Positions 13,376 through 27,400 of a DNA stretch of 64,000 nt are shown here, piece by piece. The stretch's first letter is position 1; each line of letters opens with the position of its first letter. Position numbers and translations under genes: made by a program. Origin of the DNA: Larus michahellis (Eukaryota; Chordata; Aves; Charadriiformes; Laridae). The stretch lies in the NCBI RefSeq assembly GCF_964199755.1, contig NC_133903.1, forward strand, positions 2,356,001-2,420,000. The letters are read 5' to 3'. Below the pieces are notes generated by a model, which was given only the letters and a program-made list of their open reading frames with translations, was not told the origin of the DNA and ran no database searches.

Positions 13376-16300
13376 TACTGTGTTGTTTCTGACTCCTGAG
13401 TTACTGTTAAAGGTGCCTAAAAGAAAATCTGGTCAGTAAATGTTGGCTCTATGTAGTTAATGTTGGCTGGGACCTGGAAACTGGTCTAACGGTGAGGAAA
13501 TCACAATAATGTACCTATAAGGAGCCTTAAGGTTCCACATGGAACCATCCACAGGAAAGATGCTTCACAATACTCTCAGCAAGGTACATAGCTAGAGCAG
13601 ACCCATAACCAAATGTCTCAGAGAAATAAAACCTGTAGACTTAGGATTTGGGAACGAGCATGTCTTGACAAGAATGAACCACTGCGTATAAATCACAGTA
13701 CTCCCAGGTATAGCTCCTGGCTGTCATCTGTGAATGAACGTGCTCCACTCTCCTCCCTGTCCACAGCTACTGTTGGGGGGAAAAACAGAGTATTTTCTGG
13801 ACGGCTGGTTATATTGTCATACAGGAATCTCTACGTACAATGAAAAGACTTTGTAAATGAATAGGAGCAAACAAAGGTAAACAGGAGAGAAGAGGTTGAA
13901 AAAAATGCAGAATAATAATTCAAATAGTTAAGAATATAACTTACAGCCATACAGAAATGCTTTGTTAAATCATTCTTGATAAAGTTACTCATCGCTTACG
14001 TTAAAATTCAGGACAATGAACGTGCAGTCCTAGAGAATAATCTACTTTCATCCAGCTAGAATATGAGGGCAAACACCCCTATGTGCAACAGGGGAAGGGA
14101 CAGAAACAGTCCCCAAAAGGCATTCCAAAATAGTCTGATACGAGGGAGAAAAGAGCAGCTTTGGCTAAGATTAAAAGTAAAAAATTTTAAGTGATTAATA
14201 ATTTGAAGTGTATTTTTAAGAACCAAATAAAATCTCCCCACTCGGAGACATTTTTTCCCCCCATACCAGAACACTTACTTCTGTCAGGCTTCACCTAGTT
14301 CTGAACAGTATGTTCCAGAAGAAACAGAGCATATATTTTCATAGGCATGCTGACAAAAATTAACTAAAGGAATATACTGGAAAATTCAAAGAGGAATATT
14401 TTATTTCTGTACTGGTAACATTCATATCTTTCTAAGGCTTTGGCCCGCTTTTGAGAAAACCCTTCCATTCAGTAAAAGAAGAGAAACGAGCAGGCTGCTG
14501 GAGCTTAAGCATGAATTTCTGAGTCGATAACATGTTTTGGAAAAGAACATGCAGGGACTAAGGACTCATCTTTGCCAAACCAGCTGGCTCAAATTTGATC
14601 TGATCCCACTGCAAAACAACATCCGAGCTAAAGAGGGACTGCATTTGCACACTTGGATCATAGCTCGAGCTGCTACACCCCTCCGTGTATTACTAAGCCC
14701 GGCCTTAGTTACGTTCCAATTTCAAACTTACAGACCCTGAAAGGGCTACAGCATTCTTTACCTTGATTTTGAGGTCGTTGCAGAAGATTTGGGGTAGGGT
14801 GAAAGCTCAAACAATTCAGCCAAAATAGTACTGTGTATGATGTTTACATCATATACATTGCACAACAAATTGATTCGCTAATTGACTGGAATGAGAGAAT
14901 GCGTTTTACTTCCACAGTACGCGTGTGCAGCAAAGGACTGCCAGATCGAACTACTAGAGTAAAAAAGGATTGATGCTTTACAAATTTTTTAATCACACTT
15001 GGATAGAGCCTGAAATCCTATAATGAATCATCTTTCAGTATACAACATTTTGTGGTCCAATGCTGTAAAATTTTAATATTATCCTCCAAAAGATTTGCAA
15101 TATACACTCAAAAAAACAAAAACAAAAAAAGGTTTTACCAGAATAGCTTGAATAGGTACAGGTGTTGTGCCTACAAAAGAAAAGGCTGAACTTTAAAAAT
15201 CATTTTTAGTAAGAAAAAAAAAAAGCATTCTCAGAATTATTGGCAACTGAAAAGCCTAAACACACAAAACACACTCTTGTCCAAGGCTTGCTGCGGGCAC
15301 AGCACACAATTGATCCCAACTCAAATTAAGTTTGATTATTCGCAAGAAGGGAAAGCTCCTGAGGCTGGCCAGGATCAGGCAGGAGGGTGCTCTAGAACAG
15401 GGGACTGTTCAAACGTGTCGTTCAGTGGCTGAACGACGTCAGTCAGTGTTTGTGCTACCAGGAAGATGAGAGAGAATCTGGAGGAGATCAATCTCCGTGC
15501 AGAACTTCATGAAGATTACAACAGCATCTGTATTTCCTCTGGAGATAACTTCAGTAGAGATTCTTACACAAATCTTATTTCTTCTGCATATGGTTATACG
15601 ACACTGTAAATATTCTAATGCTATTTTAATTTATTCTTCCTTCTCCCTTCCATGCAGTACAGTACGTGAGTTTTTTCCAGCTTTACGCACCCTGGCCCTG
15701 ACCAAACTTCTCCAGGACTCAGCCCAAAGCACTTCCACAGCTCTGACAGAGCGCACCAGCCCTTCCATCCTGCAGGGCTCAGCCCCTTCCCCTGCGGCTG
15801 GAGAGGCTGCCCTGCCGCGGTGGCTCAGCAGCTGGGACACACGCCGCCTCTCAGGTTGTCCCCTCCTGTACTCACACCTCCCAATTGCTTCCTCCTCAGC
15901 TGTCACCTTTCTGCAGCGCGATAGCAGACGCATATGTTGAAGTCTGCTAAATTACACAGAATATCTTCTATTGTACCTCACTTTAAGCCCCCGGTGCACC
16001 TAAGTACATCATAGCCAATTACACCAGCGTTCTTTAAAGACTCAATAGTGTTAGACACGTTTATTGAGATATATACAGTGTTTCAGAAGTTGACCGCTAC
16101 AGGTTTGAAAAGAAACTGGAAGGAAAACTTTAAATGCTGGATTATTGAGGTCTGACATTACACAAACACTACCAACACCAGTCGCTTTCCCACATGTCTC
16201 AGTGCCCACCAAGACAAGGAAGGAGAGGTGGAACTGTAATACTGAACACTGTCACGACGGTGACTAAGTACGGATCAGTAAGGCACTCCCTATGGAGTCC

Positions 16301-19300
16301 CATGGAGTATCAGCAACTGACAGGGAAAAAGGGTACAACGCTCAGCAGCTGCTAAAATTAGTTTTAGACATTTTATGGAATATGGAAGCGAGGAACAGTG
16401 AGATTAAGATAGACTGATCAGTTACAATAATTTGCCTGCATAAACAAGAGCCTGAAGATGTTGTCATCTGCTTTAGGAAACAGGATTCAGAGAATTCACA
16501 TGATCATCTCATAAAATATTTAGTGAAATACAGAACTCACTAATTACAATATAATAACACAATATAATAATACTAGATTTAGCCTCTTATGCTTCCTAGT
16601 TCTATTAGCAGGAAAAACAGCTACTTTGTGGGTCTTTCAAAGGAGAATTTCCGAGCCATTCTGGAAGTATGGCAAAGTGACATATTTCTTATCATGACGA
16701 AAGAAAGTTAGCACTCAGAAGAGAATTACACATTTTAATAGCAAATCAGCTGATATTCACAGCTAGAAAAACAAGGGCAGACAGACCAGCTGATTATCAA
16801 ACCCAGGCCCCCGTAATTACAAACAACTAACACCCAGAAGCCAACATTATGCATAAAGGACAGTTAAAATTCCTTCTGGCCCTTACAAGATCAGTGGGAG
16901 CTCTGAAGGACAGAATTAAGAACAGCAAAACCACATGATCAACAAACAACAATAAAGACTCTTCATAATCCTGGTCTTTAGGACAGCAAAAAATTAAGAC
17001 CTTCAAAGCCGGTATCACAAGATTTTTCTAACATTACAATTACTGCAGTCCTCTAACGCAATCACATTTGTACGTGTCTCAAAGCAAAACACTTGGGGCT
17101 CTCTGTCCTCACAGCCCCGGGGACACCCCCCAAAACCATTCCACACGCAGGAGTCATCTGCTCTGACAATCTTTACCAGCACTAATTTGCACAAATTTTC
17201 TTTTAAGCTAAATAAAAATCTATTCCAAAGCTATTTATGAAGAGCCATCGCGTAAGAACATCTTAAACATTGCCAAAATCCTGTGTTTCTATGCACAGTG
17301 CGTTACAAGAAATCAGGAAATAATCGATTTGCCTCAATGGCACTGGAGGCAAAGTGCCTTCTGTTCCCAAAGCCACGGCTGTAAAGAACTTTTGCTTCAC
17401 TTTTCTACAGATGCGATCTTTCATAACCTAAAACTATTTTACCATTGCAATAGATGTAATACATTCACTAGAATGACATGTTAATTGTTTAGTCCACGCT
17501 TCTGAAAGGGTAAAATTGGCTTCTTGAAATCCTAAATGCCGAGATCTAATTCATCCTGTTCCCGCAGCAGGGCCATTAATGGCACTCCACTCAGGTATCG
17601 GATCAATATGATCATAAAAAGCAACATATGCAAATGAAACAGTTCTCTTCTATAAAAAAGAGAAAGGTTAACTTTCTTTCCGTCCTAAGAATTCTGGCCA
17701 CCAGTAGGTGGTGTGTCTGGAAACGCCAAGGAGGTTTTTTTCTCCCCTACAGCTGAAATGCAAAACCCCACCTGCAATTCTGGGGAGTTTATGCAAGACT
17801 GAGGCTCCACGGTCACGGCACAATAAGCTTATTTTATCCATGTGATTCTGAGCTGAGCAGTTCTAAGAAGGGTGAGGATGACGATGTATACCTGAAAATT
17901 TAAATACAGACAAAATGGGATCGACTTGAAGGTAGGAAAACTGAAATTTATATTGTCAGTTTAGCAAATGACCCTCCTCAGCTGCTAGGTCTCTCTCAAT
18001 CCAATTATCTCCCTTTAGATTGTCCAGAGGCTTTTCAAAAAAATACCATGCACAGCAGTAATTATTGCTTTATATCTATGTAATATCTGCTTCGTTACGA
18101 TTTGCAAATCAATCACTTAATTACTGATCAGCTCAGCTGAAGGTCTGAATGGAGCATATCATTTGCTAAAACGCTAGAGGTGGAAAGGAGGTTAAAATGA
18201 ACATTAGGCAAAATAAAACTGATAAATACGAGAGAAAAGATGCTTGGCTAGTTCTAGTAAAAAAGAAACCAGCAGAAACAGGGTTAATCCTAGCCTTATA
18301 AGGCTGTTCAGCAGCACTTCAACTGCACACAAATTAGAACAACCCTGGGAATCTATAAAGCTTGTTTTATTGCCAAGGACATGCAGCAAGATCTGCATTT
18401 TGCTGTTGTAAAATATCCTTTATTTAAGACGTTTTAAACCAGAATAGACTTTTATATGATTTTTTTTTTTACTGCTGAATTGTCAACAGGTGGCATTCAG
18501 TGCAGCTTTGCACACCTAAATACAAGTTTTTACTGAGCCGGGAGTGGAAGTTGACAGATCCATTAAGTGCGTACCCGCGCGAGAACCAGCCTTTGTCATC
18601 TGGAGGAAAAAATCAGCTCTGGAGACATGGAATTAAGGTAAAATAAAGAGTTTCTCAGTACTTGGTTACCTGTAATGCTTGTAATCGCCTGCCTTTCGGT
18701 GGCCTGTCAGATGTAATTAAAACCTGACCACAGACCGACCTTTTACAACCATTTGCTTAGACTGATAGCTTATCTTTTACTGCATTTAAAGCATTTCACT
18801 GCCTTATTCAAACATAAAAGGATGTTACACAGAAGACAACACTTCATGTCTGGCTGCCACAGCTGCTTGAAACAAACAGCTAAACTTCTTTAAATAAATG
18901 CAATTTCTGATGGATATTTTAGCCTAAAGATTTACATTATGAAAAGGCTTATACATAGCTACTGTGTACTTATGCCTATTTCATTAACAAATAAAAGCTT
19001 TGGAGCAGATATTTTTATTTCCGCCTCTGCTAGGTACTGCGGGTAACTTGAATAGATGGAAGCACACTGGGAGCTGTATTTCTGACTGACGATACTCTAA
19101 CACCCCTGCTCCATTAGCGGTCTGCTCCTTTTTCTCCCCCGGACTGTACATCAGCAGGGTTTAAGTCATTAAAACATGGAAATATGCATGAATTTTACTA
19201 GTAAACAACTTTTTTTTTTTTTACATGTTTTACTGCAATTAAAATCAAGGAGATTGGTAGTAAGATGAAGATTAAAGCTATTCAAAATATTTGAAATTTA

Positions 19301-20416
19301 GCACAAAAAGCCCCTGGGTTATCATTTTCTTGCTGCTTTGTTTGTTTGGGCTGCCTTCTGTTTCATTGGGTTTTTCTTTTAAATAAACTTCTAGCAATGC
19401 TTCAAGCCACAGCATTCAACATATGTAAGTAAACAAATCAGACAAGCGGTACTTTCCACTCCTATCCGGAAATCAGGGCAACATAATTAATCCCAAAGAA
19501 AAGCAAATTGAGTATAATAACGTTGGTGTAAATCAATATGCTGCTTGTATTACCTTCGTTTCTAAAATTCGCCTTTGTTTTCCCCCAAAAGTAGAAGGAA
19601 CCAACTGCTTTTCATCTCTGTTGCCTTCTCAGCCACAGACTCTGCTACTTAATAGTCTTACAAGCTGATGAGGAATAAATACAGGTCTTTTTATACGTGT
19701 CTATAAATTTTAAAACACATTTTTTGCAGGCTAAACTCACTCATCTGATTTTCTCTGTGTCTACATTTTCCAATACTGAATCCCTGAAGGGTACACAAAA
19801 TTTTAACAGACCTGCCTTCGGAATATATTATCATCTAGAACAAATTTCAGTTCTTTTCACTGAACCTTTACAGATATATTCAAACACGATGTTTCCTACA
19901 GCCTGAGCTGTGGATGTTAAGTTAGCAGAAGCATATGGTACACGATACAATGCTGGAGTAGGAGATTAATGGTTTTCCATTTGCAAATTGCAGGTCCAAG
20001 GATGTGCATTGATTATTAAAAGAAAACAAATGGAGCTAAAATTCTGCTACCTTCCAACCTGCCTGAAGAAACACTGTCGATGAAAAGCTTTTACTGAAGA
20101 GAGCCAAGTACCATAATGGTAAAAAGATTCCTACATGATCTTAAGGCATACAGGAACTGCAAATTCTCTCATTTGCAATGTATATAGCGTCCTGTAAAAA
20201 AAATTAAGAAATTTACTATTTGTACTGTTATAGCTCAGTCAATTTTAATTAATTTGACTTCTCAAGAATTTTAATTTCCTATACAAAAGTGTACGTCTTT
20301 TTCCATTCCAAACAAAATGCTTACCATGAGCCTAGTTGAAAACAACCAAAAATCTGGGGTTTTGGCATTACCACCAAACTGTGAGTACTAATATCTCCTC
20401 TGCAGCTATTTTAACC

Positions 20417-21490
20417 ATGGAAACTTACTCTGCCTCAGTGTCCCCTGTTCTATGTAACAGCACAACTTTTAACCTAAGTGGATCACACTTGTGTAATGAA
20501 AGCATATCTTCTAGATTAGCCGATAAATCAGAACACCAACAGTATGTTATCGGTCTTTTCTTATCATGTCTTTACACAATATTTCTTTTTCCGATTGGTT
20601 TTGTAGGAAACATTCTGATACTGGTTGTCAACATAAGCTTTCGTGAAAAAATGACTATTCCAGACCTTTATTTCATAAACCTTGCAGTAGCTGATCTCAT
20701 TTTAGTTGCCGATTCTCTCATTGAGGTTTTTAATCTTGATGAAAAGTATTACGATATCACTATTATTTGTACCTTTATGTCTTTGTTCCTTCAGATCAAC
20801 ATGTATAGCAGCATTTTCTTTCTGACATGGATGAGTTTTGACAGATACATAGCACTGGCAAAAGTAATGAGGTCCAACATATTTCGCACTATGCAACACG
20901 CTAGATTAAGCTGTGGTCTCATATGGATGGCATCTATTTCTGCAGCACTAGTTCCATTTACAGCTGTGCACTTACAACACACCGGAGAGGTCTATTTTTG
21001 TTTTGCAGATGTAAAAGAAATCCAGTGGCTAGAAATAACCTTGGGGTTTATTATCCCCTTTGTGATCATCGGTCTTTGTTACTCATTAATTGTTCGAGTT
21101 CTTATCAAAGCACACAAGCACAGGAGTCTTCGGCTGCGGCGGCAGAAGGCTCTTCGGATGATTTTTGTTGTTGTCTTGGTTTTCTTTATCTGCTGGCTAC
21201 CTGAAAATGTCTTCATTAGCGTTCAACTTCTTCAAAAGAAGAGCGAGCCTGTCTCTTCAAGCAGCCCATCCTTCAGACACGATTATCCTTTAACAGGACA
21301 CATTGTGAACCTAGCAGCTTTTTCTAATAGCTGCTTGAACCCCTTAATTTACAGTTTTCTAGGGGAAACCTTCAGAGACAAACTGCGGCTGTATATTGAA
21401 CAGAAAACAAAAATGTCAACATTACATCGCTTTTGTCAGGCTGCCTTAACGTCTGTCATTCCTGACAGTAACGAGCAATCAGAAGTCTGA
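20417..21490 (+). CDS. GPER1: G protein-coupled estrogen receptor 1 (357 aa)
   Basis: This is a membrane receptor reported to bind 17beta-estradiol and signal rapidly through Gs/cAMP and EGFR transactivation. The coding region is one exon. The ATG lies in a perfect Kozak context (ACCATGG), 11 bases after a branch point/pyrimidine-tract acceptor ending CAG at 20,405. The open frame extends further upstream without an ATG, across that acceptor, so the longer frame is not used. Canonical class A landmarks are all present: Gly64-Asn65 in TM1, LAVAD with Asp93 in TM2, Cys118 and Cys195 for the disulfide, Asp142-Arg143-Tyr144, CWLP at 259-262, and NPLIY at 308-312. N-glycosylation sites are at Asn14, Asn19 and Asn27. 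The last three residues Ser-Glu-Val fit a class I PDZ ligand, as in the human protein, which is slightly longer (375 aa). Synteny with ZFAND2A and C7orf50 supports orthology. Confidence 0.95.
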   Translation: METYSASVSPVLCNSTTFNLSGSHLCNESISSRLADKSEHQQYVIGLFLSCLYTIFLFPIGFVGNILILVVNISFREKMTIPDLYFINLAVADLILVADSLIEVFNLDEKYYDITIICTFMSLFLQINMYSSIFFLTWMSFDRYIALAKVMRSNIFRTMQHARLSCGLIWMASISAALVPFTAVHLQHTGEVYFCFADVKEIQWLEITLGFIIPFVIIGLCYSLIVRVLIKAHKHRSLRLRRQKALRMIFVVVLVFFICWLPENVFISVQLLQKKSEPVSSSSPSFRHDYPLTGHIVNLAAFSNSCLNPLIYSFLGETFRDKLRLYIEQKTKMSTLHRFCQAALTSVIPDSNEQSEV

Positions 21491-24400
21491 TTTAGTAGTG
21501 GTTGTATAAAACATATGACTGTGAAGTTGTGCAAATAGCGAACAAAATGCTTGCTACTAACAGAAAAAGTGCATTTGTGTGTGTACATATATATATAGTA
21601 TTGCTCTACTGAGTATTGAAGGTTTATATTCAAAATGTTTTTATGACAAGACTTTAATGTAGAAGAATATGTTTTAGTCGAATTTATATTTAATTATGAA
21701 CAGGATTATTAAAAGCTGAGCACTGAAGGAGCATTATTTTGTATTACACATGTACGAATGACAATATGGAAGAAAATTTTATCAAGTTAGGAAGACTCTA
21801 GATGTAACCTGATTATCAGACGTGCGACTTTGCTGATGTATATAAGGTATTTCCACTGAAATAACGAAGCTGCCATAACAGTGGGGGGGAAAAAAAATCG
21901 TTACAAAGTATTGATGTGGAGATGCAGAAAACATTGATTTTTTTTCATCCAAATATGTTAAGATAAATGACTTTGCTTAGAACAACTGCATAGTACTATT
22001 GTCACTGTATTCTGGCATGTCTTCCACGATTCACTTTTTTTAATCTTTATATAATCTAGCACGATGGTGAGGTTTTGTCTCATAAATGTAATCTACTGTT
22101 TACATCAGTACTTGATCAAAACTGAAATCGTCTGTAACTATATTGCTCATCTCAAAGAACTTTACAGAAGCAAAACATAATGCTTCATTCTGTCTTTTAA
22201 GGATTGCCCAAGACGATCTTTCCCAGGACAGACATAACTGGGCCTTTTGTCCAAAATGCCAGTGCATATATACATATATACAGACATTCGTATCTGCCTT
22301 CAGATTTAAGCGAAGTTGCAGGAGGTCTCTTAACATTTAGCAGGCCTATTTTGGTGGCCAGAACAAAATGCTGTGGCTTTAAAAAAGAAGTCAATTTCTG
22401 CAAAGCATAAGAATTGCTTTTGAAAGTGACAGAAACCTCAGTTTTTAGAAAGGGAGAACTTGCGTAACGGGCAGTGTGATAAGCTATCATCAGATTTGTG
22501 CATCATCTCTCCCACCTCCAGAAACCACTGGCCTTTCAAGAGTTTAAGATGCACGTTGGTTGCTTTGTTCATTTGAAGATAAATTATACAAAGAAAACAA
22601 ACGTTAGCACCACGCACTTGAAAACAAGTGGTTTTAATTTCTGCTAGAAACTAACTGGGTTTTAAATCTGATTGATGTTTAGCAGAGCATACTGCTGCAT
22701 TTGTCCAGAGGAAGCTATAAGTTCCTAGAGATTAGTGTGCGAGATCATTAAAACATCACTTGCTGCATCTCTGAAGTGAACAAACCCATTTCACCTCTGT
22801 GCTCATTGACTTCAGCACCGGAACAAGATGCCTTGTCCTAATTTCTAATGTCAGATAAGAATTAATCAGCACACGAACAGCTTTTAAAGGATCTTTAAAC
22901 GTAGGCATTTAAAACAATTACTAAAGTTACTAAGCAATAAAGAAAACAGTGAAAACAATGATTCCACTCATATTTCTCACGAAATACTTTGAGCTTCCTA
23001 GTGGAAGCTTTGGCCACAAAAGACTTGACCTATACACAGAAAGGCCACAAGACGATGGCTGAATTTGAAATAGATAAGTAGATATTCCTGCAACTGGAAC
23101 AGGAACCGCAGGGTGGAGTCTGCGGCAGCCGCTGATTATTTGCACATGACGGTTAACCACAGTCTAAGGAAAAATGACATTTAGGCACATCTTCCTTCCC
23201 TGTAGAACACCAAATCTCGCTTCTCTCAAGAAAGCTGCCAGCGTTGCCATGCCCTCTCGGCACTGAGTGAGAGCTGCTAAACAACGCTTGGCAAGAAATC
23301 TCGCACCACTGTGCCACATCACACATAGCCCTTTTTCCTCACTATTTTCACCTTTGGAATTAGCCACAGTTACTCATATCCTATCGACTGCCACTGTACA
23401 TGAATCACACCTTGAAAGACGGCCATTTCAGACAACACAGGACCAAAGGAATGGATAATTCTCTTGGCAATGCAATTCCGTGAAGAGAGACACATCTTCT
23501 GAGCTTACAGATATATTTGGTTTGTGTCGTCTTGACACTTGCCATGAATAAATAACTTACTTGGGGTTACAGGAATATACTTTCCCAATTCTACAGGAGT
23601 AAATTCCTTTGCCCTCCTTTTCCTTTCCAACACAGGAATCTGGGCTTTGGCCAAGGTAGGACCCCCCTCATCACCACCGTCGGTAACAAATCAAGAAAGC
23701 GTCTTTGCTGGGAAGCTTATAGTAATAAACAGAGAGCAACAGCAAATGCCTGCTCATACGTACTATGAAATACGTTTGTTTCCACATGATCGTATTCAGC
23801 AATGTCCTGATATCACAGTGACATCTAGGAAAGATAAGATTACTGTAGTACGAAAAAATATTTACTCAACCTGAAACAACCTATTGCACATTTAAAACCA
23901 AATTACAAATTTAAACTACGTGATGAGTTTCCTACTGTTGATATTTTGGTACAGGCTTATGAACTGTGCCTGAAATGACTAAATTTAAACATACTACTTA
24001 CTTTAAATAAATAAAAAGTCCTCTCCAGGTGAAAAAATGGCACACTTTATAATTATTTTTTTTTCTTCACAGCAGCAACGCACAAAGTAATATTTACAGA
24101 AACCCCATACAACTTTAATGTATTTATATATATACAACATGCTTTCTGCAGCCCTTCATCTTGCAATAACGCATTACTGTGGCTTATCCATGAACGAAGA
24201 GACTTGTACTTTCTGTAGTTTTCTTTAATGTTAAAGAGCTTGATCGTCAGTAAACAAAACCTTTCCTGGAGTGCAGGGGAAAGGGGAAATGTGAGTAAGA
24301 ATTTTGATGTAACTACTTCACTTAAATTTTCTCTCTGGTCTCTCACAAATTTAAGGAAAGGATTCTGTATGCCTTTCTAAAATGCTGGACTGATGACAAC

Positions 24401-27400
24401 TATCAGATTTTAAAACCTGCTTATCACAGATGCTTACAGTCTGTGCTATAATATTCTATATCAAGTTTCCAGACAAGAAAAGTCTAGTATTAGGAAAAGC
24501 ACACACACAAAAAAAGGAAAAAAGAGATAAAAGAATCCCTGAAACTGTTAACTGCTTTTGAAAATCATACCTTAACACAAAAATGTGGTGAATGCAGAGT
24601 ATTACTGAATATCTAGAAAGAAAATACAAAATAAACAGAAACAGCACAAACTACCACCAGTCTGAACCTGACGCAACTGAAAGCAACAGTCTTCCGTCCG
24701 CCATGTAGAAAGATGTGAGAAAAACAGATATCTGAAACCATTTTAGCATGTTAAAGAGATGCTGTAACTTTGCATCCCATTAACAGTTTTAGGAGGTACC
24801 CCAGACACTGACTGTGCAGGCACAACACACCCGCACCTAGAAAAAGCAAAGTCAGTCATTCTGAAGATGAAGCTTGACCAATTTGCGAAAAGGGTGACAT
24901 GATGTGAGGGCACGTGACTGAATCAATGCGTCAGGCGATCCCAGGGTCTGCGCAGGACTGACAAAATACGGGCAAGGCATAAGAAAAGTCACCCCTGCCT
25001 TCCCCTTGCTGCTCCACAGAAAAGCAGAAGACTAGCGTTCAGAACAGTCAAGCCAGCAATTCCAAAATACAACGTACGCTGTACAATAATTTTTTTTAAA
25101 ATAAGCAAAAATCAGAATTCTTTAAAACGTGGTTTTCTTCAATATTGTTTCTATCAAATGAAAAAGATACGGCTTCATCTTACACTCTCCCAATGTAATC
25201 TGATGCTAATATTAGTAACTGAAAAGGGCTTATCTGGCATATGAAATCCATTCTACTAAACCTGCAAATAGGCAAGCTTTAAAATAAAAAAGATGAACAC
25301 GAAGTTTTAACATGAAAATGCTTTTAGAATTTCTAAGTATCTGTGTTTTAAACAAAATTCACTGGCTACATAGTGCAGGCTCTAAGCTTTTTTCCAGCCA
25401 TCAAGTTATGTTAGAAGCTAACTGAGTTTTCCCCCGTGTAAGGATTTTGCTGGGTTCTCTCAGTGTTTATTAAGATTGCAAAAGGTTGTCTGGACAATTT
25501 TGAATGGTTCGGATTGTCACATGGCAGAGGTGTTAAAAAGTGGTTTACCATAAGTAAAAGCATTAATTATCATTTAATTCCATCTGAACTTGTTTCTGCC
25601 TAAATAGGCGAAACAAGTGAGTGTATGAAGAAGGCAGGTTTGAATTTTAATGGCTATTGATGAAGGTGAACGAGTTAGTTTGTTAACTTCATTCTGATTG
25701 AAACCAACAAAGATAAGGGTTTGATCTTAAGGGACAGTATCCTTCCCTTCCACTCCGAAAGTCTTACCTTACCCATTCAGACCATCAGAGAAATATGTAA
25801 AATTTTCATCACAGAAGAGCATAGAGCCAAATTCACTGTTTAATTCAACTGATTGAATTATATCTTTGCCACAGAAGTTTATGCTTACATTACCAATACA
25901 TCCAGAGCAGCCCGTCGGTACCCAGTCAGCCCTAGCCATTCCGCATGCACAGGTTGTTCACGTTAAGAAATTATTATTTTCTACATTCTGTTTAATAAAT
26001 ATGTCACCAATAAACCACTTCCACCTTGGAATTGCACTTTATCTTTTTGATGTTAACTCTGCAACAACAGACGATAGGGAACAAGCCATTTTTAAGACAC
26101 GCACACACACCATCTTTTCCATGGGCTCTTCATCCCGGCTGTCGGGGAGGAACGTTGTGGTACATCCCAGCGATGTGTTTTAAAGAAAGACATGCTGGAT
26201 TTGAAAATCAGAACATATTTATAATTTAGGTGTCCTTTCTTCAACAGTATTGTCCAAACTATTTATTCCACATTGACATATGATACACCCTTGGCTTTCG
26301 GCTTCCTTTTAGACTTCCATGCCATCATACGTATGGCAGCATGGCACAGCCAGGAGCTAAGAACAAGCAGCTGCAGACTGAGCCAGCCACCCAAGGTGAC
26401 AACAGAAAAGCAGCGTCTTCTTGGGACTTCAGACAGCACAGGATCAGCTCATTACTTACAACTGGGTCACTTACATGCTACTTCAGTTGTTATATATACA
26501 TCCAGTGAATTCCACTACAAAATGTAAAGACGACTATCTGAATTTCACAAAGTAACCCGTGTGCTTAGAACAGCTTCTGAAGTCATTCAACCCCAGTGAT
26601 AAAAACATATTCAGCTTTCCAACCTATTTTCTCAAATTGTTCAAAGTCTGCTACAGGTATATACAGAAGATTAAGTTCTGAATTAACAAACTAATGAACT
26701 ATTAATTACCAAAAAGTAAAATCTACTCTAAATAAATATTTAATGCAACAGGGGAAGCCTTTCCAAAGCAGCAGCTTTGCTTCCAAGTCCCAACTCACTT
26801 GAGCTGCAAGCCTGTAAATTAAAGGCTTCAAACCTTTTCAAATGGCATGGAATGTATGTTCTGGAAGGACTTCAGAAAAACTTGGAAAAAAAGAGATACT
26901 AGAGAAACAGGAAAATTATTGGAATATTGTTAAATTATCCTTAGAAATTGGAGTTAAGGCTATTTTTACAGCAAGAGCTCAGAGGCAGAATTGCCTAATA
27001 GCAGAGGAGATAGATTTGTTTTCTGCCGCCGCAGCAGAAACATTTCCTTTCCCAGGCATTTTCTCGATAGAAACAGTAATATAACGGCAAATAAGATTTT
27101 CTTCCTTTCATTCTCTCTCCATTCAGAACTACAAAAGAGAAATCACCTTTACGTGACTACAGAAACCTTTTAACTCTTGTGTTCCAGTACTTAGTTACGA
27201 GTAAAGCGCACACAGCACTAGGTTTGTGCTTTTCCTGACCTTCACTGATACCGAGTGAGACCTTTTGGGTCTTGGCCAGAAGATTTTATTACATGACCTG
27301 TAGGATCAGGACAGTCGGTCACTCCTATTCTAAGCCCAAAGCAGACTATTACTTAATCTGGACGAATCTTTGTAAAGACGACAACCATATTTTAAATGAA

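Larger units (their letters stand above)
11037..20405. other. Intergenic/intronic AT-rich sequence between the two receptor genes
   Basis: This contains the 3' UTR of the orphan receptor and the noncoding 5' part of GPER1, and lies within the presumed C7orf50 intron. No coding exon was recognised on either strand. An AATAAA at 13,370-13,375 followed by a T/GT-rich stretch is one candidate receptor polyadenylation site. Noncoding GPER1 exons could lie here but cannot be placed without transcripts. Confidence 0.45.

Noticed and set aside
20336..20416. Longer GPER1 N-terminus
   Set aside because: The 27 extra codons begin at TTG and run across a strong splice acceptor. The Kozak ATG at 20,417 gives the family N-terminus.
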